A stretch of DNA of 64,000 bases from Kineosporia sp. NBRC 101731 (GCF_030269305.1 NZ_BSTC01000006.1:422666-486665), one strand, 5' to 3'; positions 10,141 to 18,847 are shown, numbered from the stretch's first letter. Notes: generated from the letters alone by a model not told the origin. Numbers and translations: made by a program.

Positions 10141-11328
10141 TCAGGCGGTGACGAACCTGCTGGGGGCGAAACGGGCCACGTCGTAGACGGTTCCCTCCTG
10201 GCACGCGAGTTCGGCCAGTACCCGCCCGACCCAGGGCGCGTACTTGTAGCCGGTCCCGCGCCAGCCGACGCCGACGAAGACGTTGGCGAAACCGGGTACG
10301 GCGCCCAGCACGAAGTCGTCGTCGGCGACCAGGTCGTAGTCGCAGCCGTCGACGTCCGTCACGGGAACCGATGCGGCCTCCAGCAGGCCCGGCATGCACT
10401 GCTCGACGAAGTCGCCCACGCTGTTGATGCTCGTGGTGCCCCGCGGCATGTCCGGCGGGTTGTAGAAGCCGATCTTCACGGCGTCGATCACGCCCTCGAC
10501 GATCGGGTGCAGGTAGATCCCGGTGTCCAGGTACGCCATCACCGGCATCCGGTCGGACGTGTACAGATGCCGCGTCTGCGGGGTGGGCGTGAAGTACTTC
10601 GCCTCGCTGGGACGGTCCTTCGTGATCGGCACGTGCAGCTGGTTGCCCGGCAGCAGGGCCAGCACGTCGTTGGTTCCGTGCCCGGCCGTGATCACCAGTG
10701 ATCGGGTGGTGAAGGTGCCGGCCGAGGTCGTGACCGTCACCAGCCCGTCGGCTGAGGCGTCGGGGTCGGCCTGGGCGATCTGCGTGGTCGAGGTGCGCTC
10801 GTGAACCGCCACCCCGACGTCCTGGAGTGACTGCTGAAGGGTCCGGGTGACGGTGCGCAGGTCGACCAGACCGCCGACCGGGTCCAGATCGCCGAGATCA
10901 GCCTTGAGATAGGGATACTCGGCGGCGATGCCCGCGGTGTCGTACGAGGTGACCGGGATGCCCAACCTCCGGAGCACCGTGGTGCTCAGCGTGGCGTAGG
11001 TGTGGTCAAGATCGGGCGTGATCGAGGTGCTGGCGATGTTCATGCACCCGCAACGCACCAAGACGTTGGCCCCGGTGGCGGTCTCGAACTCCGTCCAGAG
11101 CCGGATCGCCTCGTCGGCGAACCGGGTGTAGCCGGCCTCCAGATAGTCCCGCCGGTAGGAGCGGGTGCGGCCGAACGACGCCGTCATCGGGTCGCCGATC
11201 TCACCGACCTCCACCACCGCCACCCGGGAGCGGGTACGGCTCGCCTGATAGGCGGTGAACAGGCCCATCACCCCGCCGCCGATCACCAGCAGGTCGAGTA
11301 CCTCACCGCGGCCAGTGCCGTCCGTCAT
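10141..11328 (-). CDS. FAD-dependent N-methyl amino acid oxidase (sarcosine oxidase/DadA family)
   Basis: Protein of 395 residues resembling monomeric sarcosine oxidase and N-methyltryptophan oxidase. The N-terminal dinucleotide-binding motif is LLVIGGGVMGLFTAYQAS (residues 13-30); SFGRTRSYRRDY matches the flavin-contact loop; C329 in GCDYDLVADDDFVLG aligns with the Cys that covalently holds FAD in sarcosine oxidase; GVGWRGTGYKYAPWVG is the C-terminal FAD motif. The predicted reaction is oxidative N-demethylation giving formaldehyde (or methylene-THF), amine and H2O2. Substrate is uncertain. First gene of a pair with the homocysteine methyltransferase; GAGGAAG ribosome site precedes ATG. Confidence 0.83.
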   Translation of the reverse strand: MTDGTGRGEVLDLLVIGGGVMGLFTAYQASRTRSRVAVVEVGEIGDPMTASFGRTRSYRRDYLEAGYTRFADEAIRLWTEFETATGANVLVRCGCMNIASTSITPDLDHTYATLSTTVLRRLGIPVTSYDTAGIAAEYPYLKADLGDLDPVGGLVDLRTVTRTLQQSLQDVGVAVHERTSTTQIAQADPDASADGLVTVTTSAGTFTTRSLVITAGHGTNDVLALLPGNQLHVPITKDRPSEAKYFTPTPQTRHLYTSDRMPVMAYLDTGIYLHPIVEGVIDAVKIGFYNPPDMPRGTTSINSVGDFVEQCMPGLLEAASVPVTDVDGCDYDLVADDDFVLGAVPGFANVFVGVGWRGTGYKYAPWVGRVLAELACQEGTVYDVARFAPSRFVTA

Positions 11329-11725
11329 GAACGATCTTCCTCTCAGTCACATCCCTGAGCGCAGATTAGGGTGCCGGAGGGCCGCAACGGGAGAGGGAAT
11401 GGTGAAGCGGTTCACCGATGTAACAAACGACGTGGTTCCTGCCGCCGTTCGCCCCCCATGGGACCGTGTGGCCACCCCTACTGGTGACTGGTGGTGACCG
11501 CAGGTGTGGCTGTTCACTGATGGACGCGGAGGCGTCCGTCGGGATGACGGTGCCCCTCCCGGTTCCGGAGAGGAATCGGGTTCGCTCGTTCGCCTGTTCA
11601 CAGGGCTGCCGGATGTCCGGCTTGTCACCCTGTGTCGTCGCGGGCTGTTGATGGCACCTCCGACGTTCGGCCCATAGGGTTCGACCGGGAGTGTCTGTTC
11701 CTTCACTCTGTGTCAGACTCGCGCC
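11329..11725. other. Intergenic region between divergent genes (397 bp)
   Basis: No gene is supported here. It contains two perfect short inverted repeats, GGTGAA-GCGG-TTCACC (11401-11416) and GGACGC-GGAG-GCGTCC (11522-11537). The first is about 75 bp upstream of the oxidase start and is a plausible operator. No convincing -35/-10 pair was found for either side, although TAATCT (minus strand, 11363-11368) could be a -10 for the oxidase. Confidence 0.5.
11401..11416. promoter_or_regulatory. Palindrome, possible operator of the methyltransferase/oxidase pair
   Basis: Perfect 6-bp arms GGTGAA and TTCACC with a 4-bp spacer, placed about 75 bp upstream of the minus-strand oxidase start and near a candidate -10 box. 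Size and placement suit a dimeric regulator. No regulator gene is adjacent, so the assignment is inference only. Confidence 0.3.
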
Positions 11726-13588
11726 GTGGGGCGGCGAGTGAGCGAAGAGCGTCAGGGCCGCAGGCTGCCTGTCGGCAGACTGGGTCGTTTCGGCCGGTTC
11801 GGCAGACCAGGGGTCGTCGTGGCGGTTCTTGCTGTGCTCTGCCTCGGGGCCGCCGGAACCTGGCTGGCCGTACGCGCCCAGCAGGCCCGGGTCGCCGTCG
11901 AGGCACTGAAGACCGACGGCAAGCTGCTGCAGAGTCAGCTCGAGGCGTACGACCTCGTCGCCGCGGGCCAGACGCTCACCCAGGTGCGCGAAGACGCGCA
12001 GCGCGCTCGCAGCCTGACGTCCGACCCGGTCTGGGGAGCGGCCTCCTACGTTCCCCTGCTCGGCCGGGACCTGTACGCCGCGCGTCAGGTCAGCGCGGTC
12101 ATGAACGACATCACCGAGTCCGCCCGTCCGCTGGAGACCGCCCTGCCGAAGCTGCGGCCCACCGGCGCGGCCGGGAACCAGGGGCAGCTCGACACGGCCG
12201 CGATCCAGGACGTCGCCGAGGCCATGCCCGCTCTGTCCGCCGCGGTCTCCTCCGGGGCCGTGAAGGTGGGGGAGATCGATCCCGGCCCGCTGCGTCCCGA
12301 GGTGGCCGACGGCGTCTCCACTCTCAGCTCCGCGCTGGAATCTGCTCGCGGCCCGTTCGCCGACGCCGTGCCCCTGCTCCAGCAGTTGCCCGGCATGCTC
12401 GGTTCTGACGGCCAGAAGACCTGGATCGTGCTGCTCCAGCAGGACGCGGAGGCGCGTGGCACGGGCGGTCTGGTCGGTGCTTTCGCCGAACTGAAGACCG
12501 ACCACGGTCGTATGGTGCTGGCCGATGCGCAGTCCCGCTCCGCGCTCGACCGGGGCCCGGCCATCCGGTCGAGCGTGGTGCCGGAGAACCTGCGCGAGCA
12601 CTACGGCAAAGACCTCACCGAGTGGGCCGGGTTCAACGCCAGCCCGCACTTTCCGCACACCGGCGAGCTCGCAGCCAAGGGCTGGAACGAGCGCACGCAG
12701 CAGCGGGCCGACTTCGTCGCCGGTGTCGACCAGAATGTGGTCGCCTCCCTGCTCGCCGCCACCGGTCCGGTGAAAGTTCGCGGTGTGACGGTGGATTCGT
12801 CGAACGCCGGGAACTTCCTGAGCAAGGGCGTGTACGCCCGCTGGGACGATCCGCAGGTGGTTGACTCCGTGACCACCGAGCTCGTCCAGGCGGTCTTCGG
12901 TAAGTTCTCCAGCGGAGAGTTCAGCATGCCCACGCTGATCACATCGCTGCGCGAGCCGATCCGTGAGCGGCGGCTCCTGCTCTGGGCCGACGACGACGAG
13001 GTTCAGGCCCGGCTGGAGCAGCTCAGCATCTCCGGCACCATTCCGGGTGACCCCGGACCGTTCGCCATGACCGTCATCAACAACGGCGGCGGCAACAAGA
13101 TGGACGCCTATCTGCAGGTGGACACCAAGTACGACCCGGGCACCTGCACGAACAGCGCCAGGGTGGGTCAGATCGCGGTCACCCTGGACAACACGGCTCC
13201 CAAGGACGGGGAAGGGCTGCCGTCCTACGTCAACGTTCGGACAGACCTCCTACAGCGGGGTTTCACCGGCCAGGCGACGCGTGACGGCAGCAACCGGATC
13301 GTTCTGGACATCTACGGCCCGGTGGGGAGCAGCGCCGTGCTCACCCAGCTCGACGGGTCGACGGTCATTCCGGTGACCGGTCTCGACAATAACCACCCGG
13401 TGTGGCGCCTCAGCGTGCCCATCGCAGCGGGGCAGACCCGCACGGTGAACGTCGTGATGTCCACCCCGGTCGTCGAGGACGACGCCGGGCAGATCCCGGT
13501 CGTGCTGAACCAGCCCATGGTGAAGCCGGCCACCAGCAGCACCGAGCCGCTGAGTGCCTGCAAGACCTCATCCGTCGTCGGGGGATGA
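11726..13588 (+). CDS. DUF4012 domain-containing membrane-anchored protein
   Basis: Protein of 620 residues. After a short basic cytoplasmic tail there is one membrane segment (VVVAVLAVLCLGAAGTWLAV, near residues 28-48), then an extracytoplasmic helical part (PVWGAASYVPLLGRDL) and the DUF4012 core with DAEARGTGGLVGAFAELK. DUF4012 proteins are widespread in actinobacteria and often sit beside cell-surface polysaccharide genes, but no biochemical role is established. GTG at 11726 was used; GTG at 11738 is equally possible. It leads a set of three genes for exported or anchored proteins. Confidence 0.8.
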   Translation: MGRRVSEERQGRRLPVGRLGRFGRFGRPGVVVAVLAVLCLGAAGTWLAVRAQQARVAVEALKTDGKLLQSQLEAYDLVAAGQTLTQVREDAQRARSLTSDPVWGAASYVPLLGRDLYAARQVSAVMNDITESARPLETALPKLRPTGAAGNQGQLDTAAIQDVAEAMPALSAAVSSGAVKVGEIDPGPLRPEVADGVSTLSSALESARGPFADAVPLLQQLPGMLGSDGQKTWIVLLQQDAEARGTGGLVGAFAELKTDHGRMVLADAQSRSALDRGPAIRSSVVPENLREHYGKDLTEWAGFNASPHFPHTGELAAKGWNERTQQRADFVAGVDQNVVASLLAATGPVKVRGVTVDSSNAGNFLSKGVYARWDDPQVVDSVTTELVQAVFGKFSSGEFSMPTLITSLREPIRERRLLLWADDDEVQARLEQLSISGTIPGDPGPFAMTVINNGGGNKMDAYLQVDTKYDPGTCTNSARVGQIAVTLDNTAPKDGEGLPSYVNVRTDLLQRGFTGQATRDGSNRIVLDIYGPVGSSAVLTQLDGSTVIPVTGLDNNHPVWRLSVPIAAGQTRTVNVVMSTPVVEDDAGQIPVVLNQPMVKPATSSTEPLSACKTSSVVGG

Positions 13589-13634
13589 CCATCGCCTCCG
13601 ATCTGCCTCCCGTACCAGAGGGGACCAGCGAGTC

Positions 13635-14243
13635 ATGAACTTCAGCAGGATCAATCGAAAAGCCGCCGTGGTGGGGATACTCGCCATTGTCGGCATCGGC
13701 GGAGGGGCGGCCTACGCTTATCCGTCGGGTGTGCCACTGTCCATCTCCGCCTCGGCCGTGCGCGTGGACGACAACAACTCCACGCTCACCGTCACCCTGG
13801 GCAATGCCGATCCGCGGTGCTCGACGGCCATCACCGTCAACGGGGCACCCTTCGCCACGCTGGGGCCCGGCCAGACCACAGCTTCCGGCCCGGCCACCAC
13901 CGGTTCCGGCCGGAACCGGGTGCGGGCTCGCACGGTCGACTGCGCGCTGAAGGAGAGCGCCCGCAGCGATTTCGTGGTGCCGAACGCGATGCTCTCGGGC
14001 CCGACCTCGGCCGTGGCCAAGGAGCAGGTCCGGTTCAGCCTCACGGGTCTCGAGCCGGGTCTGGACGTCACCGTGCAGGCTGTCAAGATCGGCGGTGGGG
14101 CCACCTACTCCGACACCGACACCTCGGACCGGCGTGGTGAGGCCAAGGTACGCCTCAAGTTCAAGGTGAAGGGCGACTACCTGGTGACGGCCAGCATCAA
14201 CGGCAGCGCGGTGGGCAACAGCATCACCATCACCATCAACTGA
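13635..14243 (+). CDS. Hypothetical secreted protein
   Basis: Protein of 202 residues with an N-terminal signal or anchor (AAVVGILAIVGIGGGAAYAY, residues 10-29) and a Thr/Ser/Gly-rich body that looks all-beta: an N-terminal strand set (LSISASAVRVDDNNSTLTVT) and a C-terminal Ig-like half (VRFSLTGLEPGLDVTVQAVK and the closing NSITITIN). Two cysteines (in PRCST and VDCAL) could form a disulfide. No family was recognised. It starts 46 bp after the DUF4012 gene with an AGGGGA site before ATG, so the two are probably co-transcribed. Confidence 0.65.
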   Translation: MNFSRINRKAAVVGILAIVGIGGGAAYAYPSGVPLSISASAVRVDDNNSTLTVTLGNADPRCSTAITVNGAPFATLGPGQTTASGPATTGSGRNRVRARTVDCALKESARSDFVVPNAMLSGPTSAVAKEQVRFSLTGLEPGLDVTVQAVKIGGGATYSDTDTSDRRGEAKVRLKFKVKGDYLVTASINGSAVGNSITITIN

Positions 14244-14266
14244 AACCGGCCCGGCGTAGCCGGTTC

Positions 14267-14296
14267 CGGCGGTATCTGATCCGGCGGTATCTGATC
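14267..14296. repeat. Perfect tandem duplication, 15-bp unit
   Basis: The unit CCGGCGGTATCTGAT occurs twice head to tail (14267-14281 and 14282-14296), just past the stop codon of the secreted-protein gene. It is non-coding. Similar perfect 17-bp duplications occur at 51253 and 57625. Confidence 0.9.
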
Positions 14297-14491
14297 CGGT
14301 CCCTTCCGGGGTCGGCGCCGCCTTTCGACGACCGGGCCCGGACCACCCGCGGTCCGATCCGGTCAGCAGCCCGGTCGGCCGTCCCGATCTCACCCCCGGG
14401 GCGGCCGGCCGGGCCGATCTCTGTGAGCCCCTACAGCAGTGCCCCTACGACAGTGTTCGACGAAGCTCCAGACCATCGGGGGAATTGACGC

Positions 14492-15127
14492 GTGACGTCC
14501 TCAGCACCTTCAGGGCCAGACAACTACGCACCCGACGAACCAGCCCGTTTCAGAAAAATTGTCGTCACCATTGGGACTGTCGGAGTACTCGGCGCGATCG
14601 CCTGGGGCTCGATGGCGCTCGTGAACGGCGAGGCCCCGGCCGACGACCGAACCCTGCCCGCGGCCACCGGTCGTCCGCTCTGGCGGCCCACCCCTTCTGG
14701 TTCCCCGGACGTGGAGATCCCCGCCGCCACCACCCGCCCGGTGGTGTTGTTCGACGGCCCGATGACCATTGCCGGCGGCCTTGGCATCGATGTCGACGAG
14801 GCTGACGAAAGAGCAGCCACGGCAACACCGCGAACCAGCCGGACGTCGAGCGCGCTCGACGTCTACTGGGATCAGAAGACGGGCTTGTCGCCCGTCGACG
14901 GCAAGCTGTACATGGATCAGGGTCTGCCCCAGGGCGCGGCCGCCCGCTGCGCCTCACGGGCTGCCTCCGGTCAGCCGGGTTTCCCGTCGCTCGACGTGTT
15001 CCCGGGCGACCAGTTCTGTTTGAAGACGTCCGATGACCGGGTCGCGTGGCTCCGGATCGGTGAGGGATCGGACCGGCCCGACGAGTTGTCCGTCCAGGTG
15101 ACCGTGTGGGACGGCGTGCCCAGCTGA
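14492..15127 (+). CDS. Hypothetical membrane-anchored protein
   Basis: Protein of 211 residues: a Pro-rich cytoplasmic start, a single membrane segment (IVVTIGTVGVLGAIAWGSMA, residues 23-42), a Pro/Thr-rich linker, and an external domain from about residue 115 (ALDVYWDQKTGLSPVDGK) with two cysteines (AARCAS, QFCLKT) that may pair. The C-terminal part (DRVAWLRI...LSVQVTVWDG) resembles the external sensor-like domains of small actinobacterial anchored proteins, but no named family was recognised. Start is GTG. Third of three exported-protein genes reading in the same direction. Confidence 0.6.
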   Translation: MTSSAPSGPDNYAPDEPARFRKIVVTIGTVGVLGAIAWGSMALVNGEAPADDRTLPAATGRPLWRPTPSGSPDVEIPAATTRPVVLFDGPMTIAGGLGIDVDEADERAATATPRTSRTSSALDVYWDQKTGLSPVDGKLYMDQGLPQGAAARCASRAASGQPGFPSLDVFPGDQFCLKTSDDRVAWLRIGEGSDRPDELSVQVTVWDGVPS

Positions 15128-15142
15128 GCCCGCCGGGCATCG

Positions 15143-15901
15143 TCAAAGACGGCATGTCTGAAGACCGCTGTCTCCGCTACTCAGGGCCAGAGCGGTGATA
15201 CGGGTGGACGAGGGAAGCGGGTCGGCCCCGGAACCGGCGGCCGATTCGCCACCCGTGGCCTCGAAGGTGAACTCGTACTGACTCCCAGCCCCGGACTCAG
15301 CCCCAGCCCCGGACCCGGATTTAGCCCTAGACCCGGCCCCGCCCATGTTCGGGACCTGGAGCACAGTCGTTCCGGTGCCCGCGTTTTCATCCGGCGCGTC
15401 CGGGTAGGCCTTGCGCAGATCGCCGTACGTGTCGCCGATGTTGATGCCGGCTGGGGTCTCCGCGAAGGCGTCGACCGTGATGGCCGCGACCGTGTCGTCC
15501 TGAGCAAGGATCTGTTCGATCGATCCATGACCGTCATAGGTGGCGCAGGAAGCCGCCCGTCCGCCCGGCACCGTGGTCTCTCGACCGATCAGTCCGGCAT
15601 CCCGCGCGTCCGTGATACTCATGCCGAGCGTCAGACCGCCGATACCGTTGCCGCTCAGAACCTTCGAGGAGGGCAGGGTGGGGGCAGCTTGCTCGTGGTA
15701 TCGGGGCAGGAAGGTCGCCCCGGCCGCGATAGTGCCTACTACCAGCACGGTCGGAACCGCCACCTGCATCGCTCGGCGCCGTCGCCGGGCACGGCGCACA
15801 CCGTCCATGACGGTACTGGTCGCACCGTCGCGGGCCAGCAGGTCGAGCTCATTGCCACCGAGCAGTGCCGACAGCCGTTCTTCGAGGCCGTTCTGGCTCA
15901 T
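15143..15901 (-). CDS. Membrane-anchored protein, candidate sigma-factor regulator (paralog of the gene at 16566)
   Basis: Protein of 252 residues: a cytoplasmic N-terminus of about 44 residues (LEERLSALLGG... ending in VRRARRRRR), one membrane segment (residues 45-65) and an external domain. The external part begins GIGGLTLGMSITDARDAGLIG and contains SCATYDGHGSIEQ and INIGDTYGDLRKAYPDAPD, matching element by element the protein encoded at 16566. A Gly/Ser/Ala-rich insertion (near residues 190-210) interrupts it. It overlaps the sigma gene by 4 nt, so translation is coupled. This layout suggests an anti-sigma role, but no zinc HxxxCxxC motif is present, so this is inference. Confidence 0.6.
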   Translation of the reverse strand: MSQNGLEERLSALLGGNELDLLARDGATSTVMDGVRRARRRRRAMQVAVPTVLVVGTIAAGATFLPRYHEQAAPTLPSSKVLSGNGIGGLTLGMSITDARDAGLIGRETTVPGGRAASCATYDGHGSIEQILAQDDTVAAITVDAFAETPAGINIGDTYGDLRKAYPDAPDENAGTGTTVLQVPNMGGAGSRAKSGSGAGAESGAGSQYEFTFEATGGESAAGSGADPLPSSTRITALALSSGDSGLQTCRL

Positions 15902-16563
15902 CGGAGGCCTCTTTCCGGTGTGTCGAGGGTCCGCCGGAGAGCGCTCATCGCCCGGGACGTGTGGCTCTTCACCGTGCCCCCGGAAATACCGAGCGTCTCG
16001 GCAATCTCGGACTCGCTGAGTCCTTCGTAATAGCGCAGCACCAGAACCGCGCGCTGTTTCTCCGGCAGTTCCCGCAGGGCCTTCCAGAGCGGCTCGTCGT
16101 CGAACCGGTCATGCGGAGCCTCACCGTCGGCGGGAGCCTCGGGTGCGTCGGCGACCAGCGTCTCCTTCCGTCGTCGACGCCAGCGGCTGGTGCGGGCATT
16201 GACCATCGCCCGGCGCACGTACGCGTCTACACTCACGCCCCGCCGCTCGAGGGAGCCCCAGCGCACCCCGACCTTCTCCAACACGTCCTGGACGAGATCA
16301 CTGGCGTCGTGAGGGTTCCCGGTCAGAGCGTGCCCCAGGCGGAGCAGAGCGGGCAGCCGCGCGGAGACGTACTCCTCGAACGAGGGCAGGCCCTGAACAC
16401 CCGATCCACCGATCATGTCCTGGGGAAGGTCGGTGATGGCGGCTGTGGCGGTGTCCACTCTGCTGACATCCACGTCGACGTCCCTGGCCATGACCTTGTG
16501 CCGGGCCCCGGGCTCCGCAACCCAGGAGGCAGCGGGGATACCGAGGTGCCCAGCGCTGCTCAT
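15898..16563 (-). CDS. SigE-family ECF RNA polymerase sigma factor
   Basis: ECF sigma factor of about 221 residues. Region 2 is visible in ARLPALLRLGHALTGN and HDASDLVQDVLEKV; region 4 in LRELPEKQRAVLVLRYYEGL and SEIAETLGISGGTVKSHTSR, the helix-turn-helix for the -35 element. The core begins near SFEEYVSARL; the roughly 60 residues before it are not conserved, so the true start may be further in. ATG at 16563 leaves 2 nt after the stop of the upstream gene. It lies between two genes for paralogous membrane-anchored proteins and is translationally coupled to the downstream one, suggesting a surface-signalling unit. Confidence 0.88.
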   Translation of the reverse strand: MSSAGHLGIPAASWVAEPGARHKVMARDVDVDVSRVDTATAAITDLPQDMIGGSGVQGLPSFEEYVSARLPALLRLGHALTGNPHDASDLVQDVLEKVGVRWGSLERRGVSVDAYVRRAMVNARTSRWRRRRKETLVADAPEAPADGEAPHDRFDDEPLWKALRELPEKQRAVLVLRYYEGLSESEIAETLGISGGTVKSHTSRAMSALRRTLDTPERGLR

Positions 16564-16565
16564 GC

Positions 16566-17180
16566 CTACTCGTAGCATGCGGCATCGGTCGACTGCAGGG
16601 CGATCTCGACGATCTTTGAGTCACGGAAGGCCGTCTCGGTATCCAGTCCGATCCGGTATTGAGCCTTCACGGGTGCCTCCGGCGCGCTGACATAGATCCT
16701 GGCGTTTCCGTCGTCGGGACCGATCCGGTCTCCGTAGACGTCGTGCAGTTGCTGAAAGGTGCTACCGATACCGATCCCGGTGTTCATCCTCGTCCTCTTC
16801 GGGATGTCGATGATCGCCAGGTGGCCCTGAGTGAACCAGAGGTACTTGATGCCTTTCTTGCCTGTGTACTGGCTGCATGGCTCGCCGGCCTCGTTGGCCC
16901 GGTTCCCCACGAAGCCCAAAGCTTTCGCCTTCTTGAGGCTGACACCAAGTTTCAGATCACCCAAACCGGTGTCCGAGAGCGTCGCCGCCCTGACTCCCGG
17001 CAGTGTGGTCACCGGCGTCGTGACGACCGGACGGCTCGTGGAGGTGCCTCCCGAGTTGCTGGCACCCCACGCCGCAGCCGCCAGCGCGGCCACCGACACC
17101 AGCGCCGCCACGATGATGGCTCCGCTCCGTACCCCCATGGCCGCCGCCCCCGCCTTAGCTCCACCGACCGTCCTGGTCAT
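16566..17180 (-). CDS. Membrane-anchored protein, paralog of the gene at 15143
   Basis: Protein of 204 residues with one N-terminal membrane segment (GAIIVAALVSVAALAAAAWG, residues 20-39), a Ser/Thr linker, and an external domain starting GLGDLKLGVSLKKAKALGFVG. Shared features with the protein at 15143 are the G-G-L-LG-S opening, a PCSQY/SCATY cysteine motif and a GIGIGSTFQQLHDVYGD/GINIGDTYGDLRKAY motif. ATG at 17180 was chosen because the upstream in-frame extension is antisense to the isochorismatase gene. It is 2 nt from the sigma gene and likely leads the operon. Function unknown. Confidence 0.65.
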   Translation of the reverse strand: MTRTVGGAKAGAAAMGVRSGAIIVAALVSVAALAAAAWGASNSGGTSTSRPVVTTPVTTLPGVRAATLSDTGLGDLKLGVSLKKAKALGFVGNRANEAGEPCSQYTGKKGIKYLWFTQGHLAIIDIPKRTRMNTGIGIGSTFQQLHDVYGDRIGPDDGNARIYVSAPEAPVKAQYRIGLDTETAFRDSKIVEIALQSTDAACYE

Positions 17181-17303
17181 GATCTCGCGCCCCCGCCTGG
17201 TGTGTTCCTGCCCTGTCTCCCCACAACACGCCGATCCTCCACCTATGGTTGTCACCACGGACGAAGAAAATCCCGGCCCGATGAAGCTGCCGAAGGAGTC
17301 GTC

Positions 17304-17909
17304 ATGCCCATCGACCCATCCAGCACCGCTCTTGTCCTCATCGAGTACCAGAACGATTTCACCAGCCAGGGTGGCGTGCTGCACGAGGCGGTCGCGCCGG
17401 TGATGGCCGACACCGGGATGCTGCAGAAGACAAAGGCCGTGGCCCAGGCCGCGCGGGCCGCCGGGATCACGGTGATGCACGCGCCCATCAGCTTCGCCGA
17501 GGGCTACAACGAGATCAGCTCGCACCCCTACGGGATCTTGAAGGGCGTCGTCGACGGCAAGGCATTCATCAAGGGATCATGGGGTGCCGCGATCGTCGAC
17601 GACCTGACCCCACAGGCCGGCGACATCGTGGTCGAGGGCAAGCGGGGTCTGGATACCTTCGCCAGCACCAACCTGGATTTCATGTTGCGCAGCAAAGGAA
17701 TCCGCACCGTCGTCCTGGGTGGTTTCCTCACCAACTGCTGCGTCGAGTCGACGATGCGCAGCGGCTACGAGAACGGGTACCGGGTGATCACACTGTCCGA
17801 CTGCATGGCGGCAACGTCAGCCGAAGAGCACGAGAACGCCCTACGTTTCGACTTTCCGATGTTCTCGGTGCCGACGACGGCGGAGGAGTTCCTCGCCGGG
17901 CTCCCATGA
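17304..17909 (+). CDS. Isochorismatase-family cysteine hydrolase
   Basis: Protein of 201 residues with the catalytic triad of this family: Asp in ALVLIEYQNDF (residue 17), Lys in VVEGKRGLDTF and Cys in GGFLTNCCVEST. Such enzymes hydrolyse isochorismate, nicotinamide, ureidoacrylate or carbamoyl compounds; the substrate here is not clear. The loop SFAEGYNEISSHPYGILKGV is typical of the cysteine hydrolase subgroup. ATG at 17304 has an AAGGAG site. Single gene, ended by the hairpin at 17921. Confidence 0.85.
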   Translation: MPIDPSSTALVLIEYQNDFTSQGGVLHEAVAPVMADTGMLQKTKAVAQAARAAGITVMHAPISFAEGYNEISSHPYGILKGVVDGKAFIKGSWGAAIVDDLTPQAGDIVVEGKRGLDTFASTNLDFMLRSKGIRTVVLGGFLTNCCVESTMRSGYENGYRVITLSDCMAATSAEEHENALRFDFPMFSVPTTAEEFLAGLP

Positions 17910-17920
17910 TCCGTTGCGAA

Positions 17921-17969
17921 CAGAAAGGAGGACGCCGACGGCCGACAGTTGCCGGCGTTCTCCGTTCTG
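17921..17969. terminator. Terminator hairpin between convergent genes
   Basis: A long stem: CAGAA pairs with TTCTG at the base and GGAGGACGCCG pairs with CGGCGTTCTCC (one G-U) above, separated by single-base mismatches. It sits between the hydrolase stop and the stop of the convergent aldo/keto reductase. Confidence 0.7.
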
Positions 17970-17986
17970 TGGGTCTCCCCGGACGG

Positions 17987-18847
17987 TCAGATGGCGTCGG
18001 CGAGCGTCTGGAACTCCTCATCGGTGAGCGTGATGTCCGCCCCACCGAGGTTCTCCTCGAGATGGGAGACCGACGACGTGCCCGGGATCGGCACCATCAC
18101 GGGGGAGCGGCGCAGCAGCCAGGCAAGTGCCAGCTGTGACGTGGTGGTGCCCGGGTGGTTCCCGGCAACCTTCTCCAGCGGGCCGCCCGGACGGGCCAGG
18201 GAACCAGCGTTGACCGGAGCCCAGGGGATGAACGCGATGCCCTGCTGCTCGCAGTAGTCCAGCACCTCTTCGGCCCGGCGGTCTCCCAGGTTGTAGCGGT
18301 TCTGCACCGAGGCCACGGGAAGCCCGGCGTCTTGCGCGGCCCGGATCTCCTCGACACTGACCTCGGACAGGCCGACCTGCAGGGCCAGCCCTTCGTCGAC
18401 GAACTTCTTCACCTCGGCGAAGGTTTCCTCGCGCGGCGTCTTGGCGTCGATACGGTGCAGCTGCCAGAGCGGGATCTGCTCCAGACCCAGCCGCCGCAGC
18501 GACATCAGGATGCACTGGCGCAGGTATTCCGGACGCGCCAGCGGTGGCCAGACATTCGGCCCGCTCCGGGTCAGGCCGCCCTTCGTGGCGATGACGACGT
18601 CTCCGTACCCCGAGCCGTCGTGCAGGGCTTCCCGGATCAGCTCTTCGGAGATGTACGGTCCGTACGAGTCGGCCGTGTCAATGAAGTTCACGCCCAGCTC
18701 AACGGCCCGGCGCAACACGCGGACCGCCGCGTCGTGGTCTTGGGGCGGGCCCCAGATGCCGTCACCGGTGATGCGCATAGCGCCGTACCCGAGCCGGTGC
18801 ACCTTCTTGCCACCGAGCTCGATCGTGCCACTGTCAGCTACTGCCAT
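17987..18847 (-). CDS. Aldo/keto reductase
   Basis: NADPH-dependent TIM-barrel oxidoreductase of 286 residues. Catalytic residues are visible: Asp and Tyr in [11 protein letters not shown], Lys in VVIATKGGL and His in [22 protein letters not shown] marks the cofactor-binding end of the barrel. The physiological carbonyl substrate is unknown. ATG at 18847 follows an AGAGG site; the longer in-frame reading has no support. It is downstream of a TetR gene on the same strand (156 bp gap), so it is the likely target of that regulator. Confidence 0.88.
   Translation of the reverse strand: MAVADSGTIELGGKKVHRLGYGAMRITGDGIWGPPQDHDAAVRVLRRAVELGVNFIDTADSYGPYISEELIREALHDGSGYGDVVIATKGGLTRSGPNVWPPLARPEYLRQCILMSLRRLGLEQIPLWQLHRIDAKTPREETFAEVKKFVDEGLALQVGLSEVSVEEIRAAQDAGLPVASVQNRYNLGDRRAEEVLDYCEQQGIAFIPWAPVNAGSLARPGGPLEKVAGNHPGTTTSQLALAWLLRRSPVMVPIPGTSSVSHLEENLGGADITLTDEEFQTLADAI

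Noticed and set aside
14577..14600. TGTCGGAG in the gene starting at 14492
   Set aside because: No -10 at the right distance (GCGATC), and it is well inside the gene.
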